A stretch of 64,000 nt of DNA from Palsa-504 sp963744575 (GTDB lineage Bacteria; Actinomycetota; Actinomycetes; Streptosporangiales; Streptosporangiaceae). Where the stretch lies: assembly GCA_963744575.1 (NCBI GenBank), contig CAVUUF010000016.1:1-64000 (forward strand), given 5' to 3'. Shown one piece after another: positions 34,677 to 43,991 of the stretch; position 1 is the first letter of the stretch, and each line of letters begins with the position of its first letter. A program made the position numbers and the translations under genes. Under the pieces are notes generated by a model, which saw nothing but the letters and a program-made list of their open reading frames with translations, did no database searches and was not told the origin of the DNA.

Positions 34677-35588
34677 TCAGGGCTGGTCTTTGAGGCCGAT
34701 CCCGCACAGATGCCACGCGACCCCGCGATCGTCCTGCGGTGGCTCGGGGACGGGCAGCTTGAGCACGGGTACGTCGCCGTCGTGCTCGTGCCGCTGGCGG
34801 AGCGGTTCGTCCAGGTCGGGCCGCCACTGCGCGGGGGACACCAGGCCGGGCTCGACCAGGGTGAACCCCTCGAAGAATCGTGCGATGTCGGTGCGGCTAC
34901 GCGAGACGAGCGGCGTGTTCCAGTGCAGGTCCTGGGTCATGCGGAAGAGCCCCTCGGCCGCTTCCGGGTGGGCCTCGTTGGTCATGTGGCTGAGGGCCAG
35001 GTAGCTGCCCGGCGCCACGGCGTCCCGGAACTGCCGGACGACGTGCCATGGGTCTTCCTTGTCCCATAGGCAGTGCAGGACGCACATGAACATGATCCCG
35101 ACCGGTTGCCCGAAGTCGAGCAGGTCACGCACCCGCGCGTCGCTGAGCACCTCCTCCGGTTCGCGCAGGTCCGCCCGGAGCGTGACGACGTTGGGGCCGG
35201 CCATCAGCGCGGCGGCATGGGTGGACACGATCGGATCGATATCCACGTAGATCACGCGCGCCTCGGGCGCCACCCGGTGGGCGATCTGGTGGGTGTTAGC
35301 CATGTTCGGCAGGCCGGAGCCGAGGTCGAGGAACTGGCGCACGCCCTGGCCGAGCATGTAGTCGACCATCCGCTGCAGCAGATGGCGGCTCTCAAGCGCG
35401 GAGTCCGCACCGTTCGGTACACCCAGCCCCGAAACCATCGCATTGGCCGCGTCGGACGCCTCCCGGTCGACCGCGAAGTTGTCCTTGCCGCCGAGCTGGT
35501 AGTTCCAGATGCGGGCCGTGTTGGGAAAGCGGACACCGATCGGGTCGGCGGCGCCCGGTTCGGGGGCGGCCGGCGGTTCAGCGGACAT
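34677..35588 (-). CDS. DUF574 S-adenosyl methyltransferase-like protein
   Basis: 303 residues from ATG 35588 (a longer ATG at 35621 exists). Family marks: WNYQLGGKDNFAVDRE near the N-terminus, SAM-binding FLDLGSGLP, VIYVDIDPIVSTHAAAL, GIMFMCVLHCLWD. Proteins of this family are expanded in filamentous actinomycetes; the substrate is unknown. It is the intact counterpart of the interrupted gene at 15598-16328. Single gene, converging with the MFS gene. Confidence 0.88.
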   Translation of the reverse strand: MSAEPPAAPEPGAADPIGVRFPNTARIWNYQLGGKDNFAVDREASDAANAMVSGLGVPNGADSALESRHLLQRMVDYMLGQGVRQFLDLGSGLPNMANTHQIAHRVAPEARVIYVDIDPIVSTHAAALMAGPNVVTLRADLREPEEVLSDARVRDLLDFGQPVGIMFMCVLHCLWDKEDPWHVVRQFRDAVAPGSYLALSHMTNEAHPEAAEGLFRMTQDLHWNTPLVSRSRTDIARFFEGFTLVEPGLVSPAQWRPDLDEPLRQRHEHDGDVPVLKLPVPEPPQDDRGVAWHLCGIGLKDQP

Positions 35589-35621
35589 CGGGCATCTTCC
35601 TCTGTGCGTCGTGAAGGGCAC

Positions 35622-35983
35622 CTCCGATGATAAGGGGATCCGTGAGCTAACGGACGGCGGTCAGCGGCAGGCGTCGCGGCGCGCCGGGCATCGCCGCCCG
35701 GGGCGGGGGCGGCCGCGGGGTCCGGCGCAGGTCGCCCCCGGGCGAGAGTTCAGTCATTGTTTTCTATCCGAATAGAAGCAGCCAAATTCGTCTGCGCCAT
35801 TTAAGAGCGCCCTTCAATGCTGCGACTACTGAGGCTGAAGTGACTGCAGGTAAAGGTGGCAAGATGGCCGCGGACGACGGAATGACGTGTCCGAATAGCA
35901 ACCTACGCCCCTGGTTCATATTTGCGCTGCCGGCTTAGGATAATTTTGTCCGGATGACGTCAAAGGGGCCTTTGTGACGTTAG
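35622..35983. other. Promoter region upstream of the kinase pair
   Basis: About 360 bases, AT-richer from 35750 to 35960. Near the end a near-palindrome ACGTCAAAGG-GG-CCTTTGTGACGT (about 35957-35980) lies directly before the kinase start and may be an operator or an RNA hairpin that hides the start. No gene supported. Confidence 0.4.
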
Positions 35984-37801
35984 GTGGCGTATGGCGTGGT
36001 CGGGGGCTTGAAACCGGAGGACCCAGGGCTGATCGGCCCGTACCGGCTGGTCGGCCGACTCGGCAGCGGCGGCATGGGCCAGGTGTTTCTTGGCCTGTCC
36101 GCGGGCGGGCGGCTGGTGGCGGTCAAGGTTATCCGCGCGGAACTGGCTGCGGACGAGGAGTTCCGGGTGCGGTTCAGCCGGGAGGTCGCGGCGGCCCGCC
36201 GGGTCAGCGGCCTGTTCACCGCGCTGGTGGTGGACGCGGATGCCGACGGCCCGATGCCGTGGCTGGCAACCGCCTATGTAGCCGGGCCTTCGCTGGCCCA
36301 GGCGGTGACCGGTTCGGGGCCGATGCCCGTCCGGCCCGTGCTGGCCCTGGCCGCGGGTCTAGCCGAGAGCCTGAGCGCCATTCACGCCGCGGGCGTGGTG
36401 CATTGCGATCTGAAGCCCTCGAACGTGCTGCTGTCCAGGGACGGTCCGCGGGTGATCGACTTCGGCGTTTCCCGCGCCGCCGGGGCGTCCTCGGTGGCCG
36501 GCGTCGGCTGGGTGGTCGGCTCGCCCGGGTTCATGTCACCCGAGCAGGCCATGGGCCAGGATCTCGGCCCGTCGAGCGACATCTTCAGCCTGGGCGCGGT
36601 TCTGACCTTCGCCGCCACCAGCCAGGGGCCGTTCGGCCGGGGATCGCGCCCGGAGCTGGCATACCGGCTGGTCTACGGGCCGCCCGACCTCGACCCGGTG
36701 CCCGCGGACCTGCGTCCCCTGGTCGAGCGGTGCCTGGCCAAGGATCCCGCCCAGCGGCCCACCGCCGACGAGGTCCTGGCCAGCGCCGCGCCGCCGGCCG
36801 GCTGGCTGACTGACGCGCCGCTGAGCGCGCCCGCCCCGGCACCTGTCCCGCCTGGACCGTCCTTTCCGCCTGGGCCGTCCGTCTCGCCTGAGCCTTCCGT
36901 ACGGTCTAGGCCATTCGCCGCGCCTGAGCCATTTGTCCCAGCCCCTCCGGCGCGCCGCCGCCGGTGGCGGCCGCTGACGGCGGCGGCGCGCCTGACGGCG
37001 GGCGTGCTCGCGGCGTCCGTCGCGGCGAACCTGGCGCCGAACGGCACCGCCCGGGATCAGCCGCCTGCTCCGCTGGCGCCCAAGGCGGAGGCCGTCCCGG
37101 CGTCGTCCGCGGCACCCGCGGCCCCCCGCACGCGCCCTGCCCCGGCTAGACCCTCCTCCGCTCCGGGCCTGGCACCGAGACCGGCCATCATCCCCGACAT
37201 GGACACGGTGACGTCGCCCGGTACGCCCGCCAGCCGCCCGCCGTCCCCGACGGCGCACCCGTCCAGGTCGCCGTCCGGATCGCCCTCACCCTCCGGGTCG
37301 CCGACGGTCTCGTCCCCGTCGCCGAGCCTGTCGCCGTCCCCGTCCCCGTCGCCGAGCCTGTCGCCGTCCCCGTCCCCGTCGCCGAGCCTGCCGCCGTCCA
37401 CCTCGCCGAGCCTGCCGCCGTCCACCTCGCCGAGCCTGCCGCCGTCCACCTCGCCGTCCCCGTCGCCGTCCACCTCGCCGCCCTCGCCGGCGCCGCAGAT
37501 TACGAGCGTGCAGACATACCAGCAAGGCGTATGGGTTTTCCTTGACATCCATTATGCTGATCCAGGTAATGACGCCCAGGGCTTCGGCTTCATGGGCGTC
37601 AATGGCTCCAGCTGGATGGAGGAAAGCTATTCCTTCCCCAGTCCCGATCGCGGCATTGCCGGGCCGGACAGCATCGCCTATCCGCTCGACCTGGAATGCG
37701 GCACCGCCAGGCAGCATAATGCCGAAATCGAAGTCTGGATCTACGGCGCGCCGGGGGTGCGCAGCCAGCCCGTGGTGATCGGCATGGCCTGCAACCCCTG
37801 A
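35984..37801 (+). CDS. Receptor-like Ser/Thr protein kinase with HCD catalytic loop
   Basis: 605 residues from GTG 35984. Kinase domain 15-285: glycine loop GRLGSGGMGQV (24-34), ATP-binding Lys48 in VAVK, catalytic loop H140-C141-DLKPSN (Cys instead of the usual Arg), DFG 159-161, and APE-like SPEQ. A Pro-rich linker, one helix (about 330-352), then a long Ser-Pro repeat spacer and a C-terminal extracellular domain of ~100 residues (YQQGVWVFLDIHYADPG to the end) with two Cys. The lack of HRD Arg suggests regulation without activation-loop phosphorylation. The next gene is a paralogue sharing the kinase and extracellular domains. Confidence 0.9.
   Translation: MAYGVVGGLKPEDPGLIGPYRLVGRLGSGGMGQVFLGLSAGGRLVAVKVIRAELAADEEFRVRFSREVAAARRVSGLFTALVVDADADGPMPWLATAYVAGPSLAQAVTGSGPMPVRPVLALAAGLAESLSAIHAAGVVHCDLKPSNVLLSRDGPRVIDFGVSRAAGASSVAGVGWVVGSPGFMSPEQAMGQDLGPSSDIFSLGAVLTFAATSQGPFGRGSRPELAYRLVYGPPDLDPVPADLRPLVERCLAKDPAQRPTADEVLASAAPPAGWLTDAPLSAPAPAPVPPGPSFPPGPSVSPEPSVRSRPFAAPEPFVPAPPARRRRWRPLTAAARLTAGVLAASVAANLAPNGTARDQPPAPLAPKAEAVPASSAAPAAPRTRPAPARPSSAPGLAPRPAIIPDMDTVTSPGTPASRPPSPTAHPSRSPSGSPSPSGSPTVSSPSPSLSPSPSPSPSLSPSPSPSPSLPPSTSPSLPPSTSPSLPPSTSPSPSPSTSPPSPAPQITSVQTYQQGVWVFLDIHYADPGNDAQGFGFMGVNGSSWMEESYSFPSPDRGIAGPDSIAYPLDLECGTARQHNAEIEVWIYGAPGVRSQPVVIGMACNP
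37321..37452 (+). repeat. In-gene minisatellite coding Ser-Pro repeats
   Basis: Two exact 30-bp units (37321-37350, 37351-37380) are followed by three exact 24-bp units (37381-37404, 37405-37428, 37429-37452), all starting GCCGAGCCTG. They encode SPSLSPSPSP- and SLPPSTSP-type units of the extracellular stalk. Exact identity implies recent copy-number change. Confidence 0.9.
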
Positions 37802-37973
37802 GGAAGCCGTGTCCGGCGGGCGTCCGGAGCGGTCATGGTGCCAGAGGGGTAGCAGAGACTCCAGAGAAGCGGGATAATCTACTGAATACTGTCCGGGCCA
37901 TGTGCATCGTGGCGTCCGGCCACTATTATCGGCTTGTCTGATATGACAGCAGAACGTCGCAGCTGGCGCTGGG

Positions 37974-39401
37974 GTGGGATTTAGCTTGGTCGGGGCATTG
38001 CAGCCTGCCGATCCACGGCGGATCGGTCCTTATCAGCTGGTGGGACGGCTCGGCTCAGGCGGCATGGGCCGGGTATTCCTCGGCATGTCAGCCGAGGGCC
38101 GCCCGGTGGCGGTGAAGATCATCCATGCCAGGCTGGCCGCCGATCCCGAGTTCCGCACTCGGTTCAGCGTTGAGGTCGCCGCGGCCAGGAAGGTGAGCGG
38201 GCTGTTCACGGCCCTGGTCGTGGATGCGGACGTAGATGCCCCGGTGCCCTGGCTGGCCACGGCGTACGTGGCCGGGCCGTCGCTGGCCGAAACGGTGAAG
38301 GAGCGCGGGCCGCTGACCACCGCGTCGCTCCTGGCCCTGGCCGCAGGCCTGGCCAAGGGCCTGAGCGCGATCCACGCGGCGGGCGTGGTGCACGGCGACC
38401 TGAAGCCGTCTAATGTACTGCTGGCACTGGATGGCCCGCGCGTGATCGACTTCGGCATCTCGCAGGCCGTGGAGACGACCCCGCTGACATGCGGGAGCCT
38501 GGTGGTCGGCACGCCCAGCTTCATGTCACCCGAGCAAGCCGCGGGCAATCCGGTCGGTCCGCTCAGCGACGTGTTCAGCCTCGGAGCCGTGCTCGCCTTC
38601 GCCGCCACGCGCAGGAAGCCGTTCGGCACCGGATCGCCCGCCGCGGTGCTCGCGCGGGTGGTCCGCGCGGCACCGAACCTCGATGACACGCCGCCCGAAC
38701 TCCGGCCGCTGATCAAGTGGTGCCTGGCCAAGGATCCGGCCCAGCGGCCCGCGGCTCCCGAGCTGCTGGCCGAGGTGGGCGCCGTCCAGGCCGCGATGGA
38801 GGCCATGTCCCGGTCGGCCGCCGACACGTTCACCGAGGAGGTCCCGGCTTACCGGGCAGACGACCAGCCGCGGCCGGACGGTCGCGGAGCCCCGGCCCGG
38901 CCGCGGCGGCGGTGGCGCTCTCTGGTAACCGCGTCGGCGGTGGCCGGTTTTCTCCTCGCCTCGGGCGCGGCCGGTTACGGCTTTACCGCCGCAGCCAGAC
39001 CGCAGCCGGGTACGGCATCCCTGTCGCAGGTGGAAGACAACCTGGCTGCCTCGCCGGCCCGTCGCGCGCCCCGTCCGCCGGCCTCCTCGGTTCCGCGCAT
39101 CACTGGCACTTTCACGTATCAGCAAGGTCAGATGGTGTACTTCGAGATCTATTATTCGGATCCGGGTCAGGGCGCCAAGGGTTTCGGCTTCGTGGGCGTC
39201 GACGGCTCCGACTGGCCCCGGCAGAGCTACTCGTTCTCCGACCCCGCCGACGGCATCGTAGAGGCCGGCAGCGTCGCCTACCCGCTCAACCAGGCCTGCG
39301 GGACCGGCCTGGAGTACACCAGCAGCGTCAAGGCCTGGATCTACGACGGCGCCGGCCACCGCAGCCGGCCCGTCGTCATCCGCCTGGCCTGCACCACCTG
39401 A
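37974..39401 (+). CDS. Receptor-like Ser/Thr protein kinase with HGD catalytic loop
   Basis: 475 residues from GTG 37974. Same design as the upstream kinase with identical motif positions: GRLGSGGMGRV (24-34), Lys48, H140-G141-DLKPSN, DFG 159-161. A single helix near residue 320-345 (VAGFLLASGAAGYGF) leads to a short spacer without the Ser-Pro repeat, then the ~105-residue extracellular domain (TYQQGQMVYFEIYYSDPG to the end) with the same two Cys. The pair arose by tandem duplication; about 170 bases separate them, so each may have its own promoter. Confidence 0.9.
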   Translation: MGFSLVGALQPADPRRIGPYQLVGRLGSGGMGRVFLGMSAEGRPVAVKIIHARLAADPEFRTRFSVEVAAARKVSGLFTALVVDADVDAPVPWLATAYVAGPSLAETVKERGPLTTASLLALAAGLAKGLSAIHAAGVVHGDLKPSNVLLALDGPRVIDFGISQAVETTPLTCGSLVVGTPSFMSPEQAAGNPVGPLSDVFSLGAVLAFAATRRKPFGTGSPAAVLARVVRAAPNLDDTPPELRPLIKWCLAKDPAQRPAAPELLAEVGAVQAAMEAMSRSAADTFTEEVPAYRADDQPRPDGRGAPARPRRRWRSLVTASAVAGFLLASGAAGYGFTAAARPQPGTASLSQVEDNLAASPARRAPRPPASSVPRITGTFTYQQGQMVYFEIYYSDPGQGAKGFGFVGVDGSDWPRQSYSFSDPADGIVEAGSVAYPLNQACGTGLEYTSSVKAWIYDGAGHRSRPVVIRLACTT

Positions 39402-39427
39402 CCCGGTCGGAACCGAACGGGCTCCGG

Positions 39428-39594
39428 TCAGCGATGCGCCTGGGCGTAGTGCGCCCCGAGCACGTCGTCGCCGAAATCGCTGCGCGGGCGCCGCAGCACC
39501 GTGTGGGCGCTTGCACGCGCTGCTCGTCATCCAGTCCGGCCAGCAGTGACACCGCAGCGACACGCATCTGGGCAGGCAGCGAATCCTCGCTCAT
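39428..39594 (-). pseudogene. Short broken gene of unknown function
   Basis: From ATG 39594 the frame reads SLPAQMRVAAVSLLAGLDDE; after about 30 codons a natural continuation (VLRRPRSDFGDDVLGAHY) lies in the next frame and ends at 39428. Together they would be a ~55-residue acidic protein with one frameshift. Family not recognised. The rest of 39402-39717 holds nothing supported apart from a weak CTGACC/GGTCAG stem near 39399-39430. Confidence 0.35.
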
Positions 39595-39717
39595 CTTCCC
39601 GGTATACCCCGCCTCATCCCGCGACTCCGGATCCGGGCCGCGGCCCGCCCGGATCCGGGCCCGCAGGACGAGGCGAGCGGGGCTGACGGGGCGAATGTTG
39701 CAGGCGGGACGCCTTCC

Positions 39718-41826
39718 CTACGACAGGGGCTGGGTGAGGTCATAGACGGTCTGGCCGCCGACGGTCAGCTTCTTGAAGTGGGCCGCCACCCAGGTCGCGA
39801 TGGACGAGGAGCCACGTCCGCCGCCGAAGCTCTGGCTGCCCTGCCCCACGTAGTAGTGGATCTCGTGGTTGGCCACGAGCTGCTTGAAGGCGGCCAGCGT
39901 GGGCCACGGGTCGGTGCCGTTGAACCCGCCGATGGCCATCACCGCGTCGCCGGTCGCCAGCTCGAGCGGCGCCGCGCCCTCCGAGCCCTCGGTCGCGGCC
40001 ACCCACTTGTACCGGGACGCGTCCTGCTCGAGCAGCTTGACCAGTGCGCTGCTCACCGTGGTGTCGCCGCCCAGGCCGCCGCCGAAGCTGCCCGTTCGCT
40101 CGGACACTCCGCTGGCTCCGCCCGGCCCGGCGGCCGTCCCGCTTCCGCCCGGGCCCGTGGCCGTCCCGCTTCCGGCCGTGCTGCGGCCGGATTGGCCGGC
40201 GCCGGGGAAGCCGCCCTGACGGCCGGGACCACCCCCGCCACCAGGGCCGCCGAACCCGACGGCCTGCGGGCCGGCGCTCGGGATCGCGCCGGTCTGCGCG
40301 GAATCTACGGTGTCCAGCGCATACGCCGCCGGCCCGGCCAGCCCGGCGACCAGGGCGAACCCGAGCGGTGCTGCCGCCAGCGCCAGCCGCCCGCGCCGCG
40401 AGCGCGCCAGCGCCACGAGCCGGGGGCCTGCCAGTACCAGGCCCGCGGCGGCCACGCTCGCGACCGCGACCACCCAGCGCAGCCAGGGCAGCCAGTCCGG
40501 CGTCCGGTTGAGGAGCACCCACGCCCACCCGGCGCTGACCAAGACGGCGAAGGCGGCCACCGCACGCCCAACTGGCCCGAGCCGGGCCGGCCACAGGACT
40601 GCCCCCGGGGGACGACGCCCCCAGGGCAGCGCGCCGAGGGCCAGCGCGCCGATGCCGACCAGGGCGGCGATGCCGGGCGCCAGGGCGACCATGTAGTAGG
40701 GGTGGATGATGCCGTCCATGTAGCTGAACACCACGCCGGTCACCAGCACCCAGCCCCCCCACAGCAGCGCCGCGGCCCGGGTCCGGTCGGTGCGCGCCGC
40801 CCGGCGCGACACCCAGGCCATGGCGGCCAGCGAGATCAGCGCGGCGGGCAGCAGCCAGCTGATCTGGCCGCCGAACTCGGCATGGAACAGCCGCAAGACC
40901 CCGGTAGCCCCGCCGAACGAAGCACCCTGCCCGCCCCGGCCGGGGCCGGCCGAGCCGGTCTCGTCACCGGTCAGCCGGCCCAGGCCGTTGTACCCGATGG
41001 CCAGCTGCAGGATGCTGTTGGTGGTGGAGCCGCCGAAGTAGGGCCGGTCGGCCGCGGGCGTCAGCTCCGCGGCCAGGATCCACCAGCCCGCGCCCGCGAT
41101 GATGCCCAGGCCCATCAGCACCGTCTGCCAGATCCGCCGGCCCAGCCGCGGCGGCCCGGCCCACAGGTAGGCGGCCGCGAAGCCCGGCACCACCAGGAAC
41201 GCCTGCAGCATCTTGGCCAGGAACGCGAACCCCAGCAGCAGCCCGGTGAGAACCAGCCACCGGCTCCGGCCGTTCTCGATCGCGCGGACCAGCGTGTAGG
41301 CGGCCGCGGTCATCAGCAGCACGAGCAACGCGTCGGGATTGTTGAACCGGAACATCAGCGCGGCGACCGGGGTCAGCGCGAGCACCAGCCCGGCGACGAG
41401 CCCGGCCACGGGCCCGAACCAGCGCTTGACCGCGGCGTAGAGCAGCAGGACCGAGCCCACCCCTTCGAGTGCCTGCGGCGCCAGCATCGACCACTGGCTG
41501 AAGCCGAACATCCGCCCGGACAGCTCCATCACCCACAGCGAGGCGGGCGTCTTGTCCACGGTGATGAAGTTCGACGAGTCGAACGAGCCGAAGAAGAACG
41601 CCTTCCAGCTCTTGGTGCCGGCCTCCACCGCGGCGGCGTAGAAGTCGTTGGCCCAGCCGTTCCCGGTCAGGTCCCACAGGTAGAGCAGGGCGGTCAGGGC
41701 GAGCAGCCCGAGCAGGGCCGGCCGGACCCAGCGGGGATCGGTGGCCGGCCCGCGCAGCAGCCGCCGGAGGCGGCCTCCGGCCGGCCGGGGCGCCACGTGC
41801 CTGGGGATCGAGGTGGTCGCGCTCAC
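39718..41826 (-). CDS. GT39/ArnT-like (YkcB type) membrane glycosyltransferase
   Basis: 702 residues. Same architecture as the paralogue at 1356-3413: first helix near 47, outer loop WANDFYAAAVEAG with acidic residue, DKTPASLWVMELSG, FRFNNPDALLVLLMT, about a dozen helices, a Gly-rich linker (about 525-590) and a soluble C-terminal domain ending VYDLTQPLS. Predicted to use polyprenyl-phosphate sugar made by the adjacent GT2-GtrA fusion, whose stop overlaps its start by 4 bases. All motifs look intact. Sugar and acceptor unknown. Confidence 0.88.
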   Translation of the reverse strand: MSATTSIPRHVAPRPAGGRLRRLLRGPATDPRWVRPALLGLLALTALLYLWDLTGNGWANDFYAAAVEAGTKSWKAFFFGSFDSSNFITVDKTPASLWVMELSGRMFGFSQWSMLAPQALEGVGSVLLLYAAVKRWFGPVAGLVAGLVLALTPVAALMFRFNNPDALLVLLMTAAAYTLVRAIENGRSRWLVLTGLLLGFAFLAKMLQAFLVVPGFAAAYLWAGPPRLGRRIWQTVLMGLGIIAGAGWWILAAELTPAADRPYFGGSTTNSILQLAIGYNGLGRLTGDETGSAGPGRGGQGASFGGATGVLRLFHAEFGGQISWLLPAALISLAAMAWVSRRAARTDRTRAAALLWGGWVLVTGVVFSYMDGIIHPYYMVALAPGIAALVGIGALALGALPWGRRPPGAVLWPARLGPVGRAVAAFAVLVSAGWAWVLLNRTPDWLPWLRWVVAVASVAAAGLVLAGPRLVALARSRRGRLALAAAPLGFALVAGLAGPAAYALDTVDSAQTGAIPSAGPQAVGFGGPGGGGGPGRQGGFPGAGQSGRSTAGSGTATGPGGSGTAAGPGGASGVSERTGSFGGGLGGDTTVSSALVKLLEQDASRYKWVAATEGSEGAAPLELATGDAVMAIGGFNGTDPWPTLAAFKQLVANHEIHYYVGQGSQSFGGGRGSSSIATWVAAHFKKLTVGGQTVYDLTQPLS

Positions 41827-43058
41827 GTGGTTCGCTCTCCTTGAGTAGCCATTTCGCTTTCCTGGGCGGGGCTGAGCACCGGCCGGCCGCCGGGCCAGGC
41901 GCCCGGCGCGCGCTCCCGGCGGCCGAACACCCAGTGCCGGAACAGCAGGAACCTGACGACCGTGGCCACCAGGCTGGCCGCGACGAGCACCGAGACCTCG
42001 GCGATCCGGCCGGGATGGGCCGGCCCGAGGGCGGCCAGCGCGCCCGAGGTCAGCGCCAGCCCCAGGCCGACCGCGATCAGTCCCTTGACCTGGTGCCTGG
42101 CCGCGTTCGACCGGCCGCTGATGCCGAACGTCAGCCGCCGGTTCGCGGCCGTGTTGGCCACCGCCGTCACCAGCAGGCTGAGCACGTTGGCCGCCTGGGC
42201 CGACATGATCACCCGCAGCAGCAGGAACAGCAGTATGTAGGCGATCGTGCTGGCCACCCCGATGATCACGAACCGGGCGACCTGCAGCGCAAGGCCGCGC
42301 GCACCGTCCCGGACCGGGCCGCGCAGCCGCGGAACGCGGATCGTCCCGCGCGCGAAACCGATGCCGAGCCGGGCCATCCCGCGCAGGTCGGCCAGCGCGG
42401 TGGCGATGATGTCGACGCGCGAGTCGAGGTCGTCAACCCAGTCCACCGGGATCTCGTGAATGCGCAACCCGGCGCGTTCGGCCAGCACCAGCAGTTCGGT
42501 GTCGAAGAACCAGCCGGTGTCCTTGGTCAGCGGCAGCAGCGCCCGCGCCTGGTCCCGCCTGATCGCCTTGAAGCCGCACTGCGCGTCCGAGAAGCCCGCT
42601 CCCATCACGGTCCGCAGCAGCAGGTTGTAGCCGCGCGAGATGAGCTCCCGCTTGGGCCCGCGGATGACCCGCGAGCCGCGCGCCAGCCGGGTGCCGATGG
42701 CCAGGTCGCTGTGGCCGGACAGCAGCGGGGCGACCAGCGGCAGCAGCGCGTTCAGGTCTGTCGACAGATCGACATCCATGTAGGCGAGGACCTCGGCGTC
42801 ACTCTGCGCCCAGATGGCCCGCAGCGCCCGGCCGCGGCCGGGCTGGTCCAGGTGGACGGCCCGCACTTCGGGCAGCTCACGGGCCAGCCGGGTGGCGATC
42901 GCCCAGGTGCCGTCGGTACTGCCGTTGTCGGCGATCGTGACCCGGGCGCTGAACGGGAAGCCGTCACGGAGGTAGCCGACCAGGCGCCGGATGCTGGGCG
43001 CGAGATCACGTTCCTCATTGCGAACAGGCACCACGATGTCCACCTGCAGAACTCTCAT
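41823..43058 (-). CDS. Fused GT2 glycosyltransferase and GtrA membrane domain
   Basis: 411 residues. The GT2 domain (1-240) begins VDIVVPVRNEERDL, has DVDLSTD and intact AIGTRLARG and a WVDDLDSRV end. The GtrA domain (about 260-385) gives four helices with ASTIAYILLFLLL and NTAANRRLTFG. The protein should make a polyprenyl-phosphate sugar and deliver it across the membrane to the GT39 enzyme downstream. It is the intact form of the split genes at 26-1359. The start is ATG 43058. Confidence 0.88.
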   Translation of the reverse strand: MRVLQVDIVVPVRNEERDLAPSIRRLVGYLRDGFPFSARVTIADNGSTDGTWAIATRLARELPEVRAVHLDQPGRGRALRAIWAQSDAEVLAYMDVDLSTDLNALLPLVAPLLSGHSDLAIGTRLARGSRVIRGPKRELISRGYNLLLRTVMGAGFSDAQCGFKAIRRDQARALLPLTKDTGWFFDTELLVLAERAGLRIHEIPVDWVDDLDSRVDIIATALADLRGMARLGIGFARGTIRVPRLRGPVRDGARGLALQVARFVIIGVASTIAYILLFLLLRVIMSAQAANVLSLLVTAVANTAANRRLTFGISGRSNAARHQVKGLIAVGLGLALTSGALAALGPAHPGRIAEVSVLVAASLVATVVRFLLFRHWVFGRRERAPGAWPGGRPVLSPAQESEMATQGERTT

Positions 43059-43261
43059 GATCCCGAGGATCGGCGACCACGCTTCGCCGAGGCTGTAGCG
43101 CGCGTATGTGCGCGCTATGAGCCACGCGGCCCTAGCGGAACCGGCACGCGGTAAGCGTGCCTTCCGCCGCTACCCGCAGCGCCTCGCCGGCGATCAGGCT
43201 GCGGGCGGTCTCGACCTCGGGAAGTTCCGGCACCCTACCGTTTTACTCGCAGGCGCGAGGG

Positions 43262-43969
43262 TCAGGGCGCCAGGATGGCCGCGAAGCGGTCCGCGGCCCG
43301 GTCGAGCTGGGTCAGGATGTGCTGCCGCGCCGGGGCGCCAAGCGGGGTGTCGGGGAGCGCGATCAGTTCTTCCAGGATCGGGACCAGCGGCGCGTACTTG
43401 CCGGCCAGCTGGCGCAGTCGCGGGCCGCTGGTGTGGATCAGGCCGACGCCGTTGTCGGTGAAGTCGGAGGCCTTGATGACCCGCGCCCACGGCTCGCGGC
43501 GCAGGCTGTCCGCGACGTGCTCCCGGTACTGCTCGTACGCGTCGCGGTCCGGCGCGTACTCCGGGTTGGTCACCGCGCCGACCAGCCCGGCCACCCGCGG
43601 GCCGAACTCCGCCGCCAGCGCCGCGAGGGCCGCCTCCCGGGTGCCGTCCGGGGCCAGTCCGGATGCGTGATCCTCGACCGCGTCGTGCAGCAGGGCGGCG
43701 CAGACCACATCGGTGTCGTGCACGCCGTAGTGCGACATGATCCTGATGGCCACCCGGAGCAGGTGGTTGACGTAGGGCTCCTGCCCCCGGCGGTCGGCGG
43801 CGTGCAGGCGCCCGGCCAGGTCCAGGGCCTGGTTCAGGCGGCGCCGGTCCGGCCCCGGCCGGGGCTCGATCTCGGCCGCGAACCGGGCCCGCAGTCCCTC
43901 CTCGCCGTAGACCGAGGTGATCGCGTGCAGCGGCATGGTCGTCACGAGCCGCCGCTCGGCACTGTCCAT
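43262..43969 (-). CDS. HD-domain hydrolase, (p)ppGpp hydrolase (SpoT/MESH1) type
   Basis: 235 residues. The HD signature is clear: Tyr-Val-Asn-His in GQEPYVNHLLRVAIRI and ALLHDAVEDH, followed by an ED-containing loop (KASDFTDNG). These match the metal-dependent hydrolase half of RelA/SpoT proteins; no synthetase, TGS or ACT domain is present, so it may be a small alarmone hydrolase. Substrate not proven. It lies 22 bases after the histidine kinase gene on the same strand, probably in its operon. Confidence 0.8.
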   Translation of the reverse strand: MDSAERRLVTTMPLHAITSVYGEEGLRARFAAEIEPRPGPDRRRLNQALDLAGRLHAADRRGQEPYVNHLLRVAIRIMSHYGVHDTDVVCAALLHDAVEDHASGLAPDGTREAALAALAAEFGPRVAGLVGAVTNPEYAPDRDAYEQYREHVADSLRREPWARVIKASDFTDNGVGLIHTSGPRLRQLAGKYAPLVPILEELIALPDTPLGAPARQHILTQLDRAADRFAAILAP

Positions 43970-43991
43970 GCCCCTAGAAGTAGCACACCGG

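Noticed and set aside
37321..37452. Possible CRISPR array
   Set aside because: The repeats are directly tandem without spacers and lie in frame inside a protein-coding gene; no cas genes are present.
37057..37717. Minus-strand frames with Asp-Gly repeats
   Set aside because: They are the antisense of the Ser-Pro minisatellite of the kinase and have no independent support.
39778..41844. Long plus-strand open frame opposite the GT39 gene
   Set aside because: Arg/Gly/Gln-rich shadow without motifs; the minus-strand gene has clear helices and family motifs.
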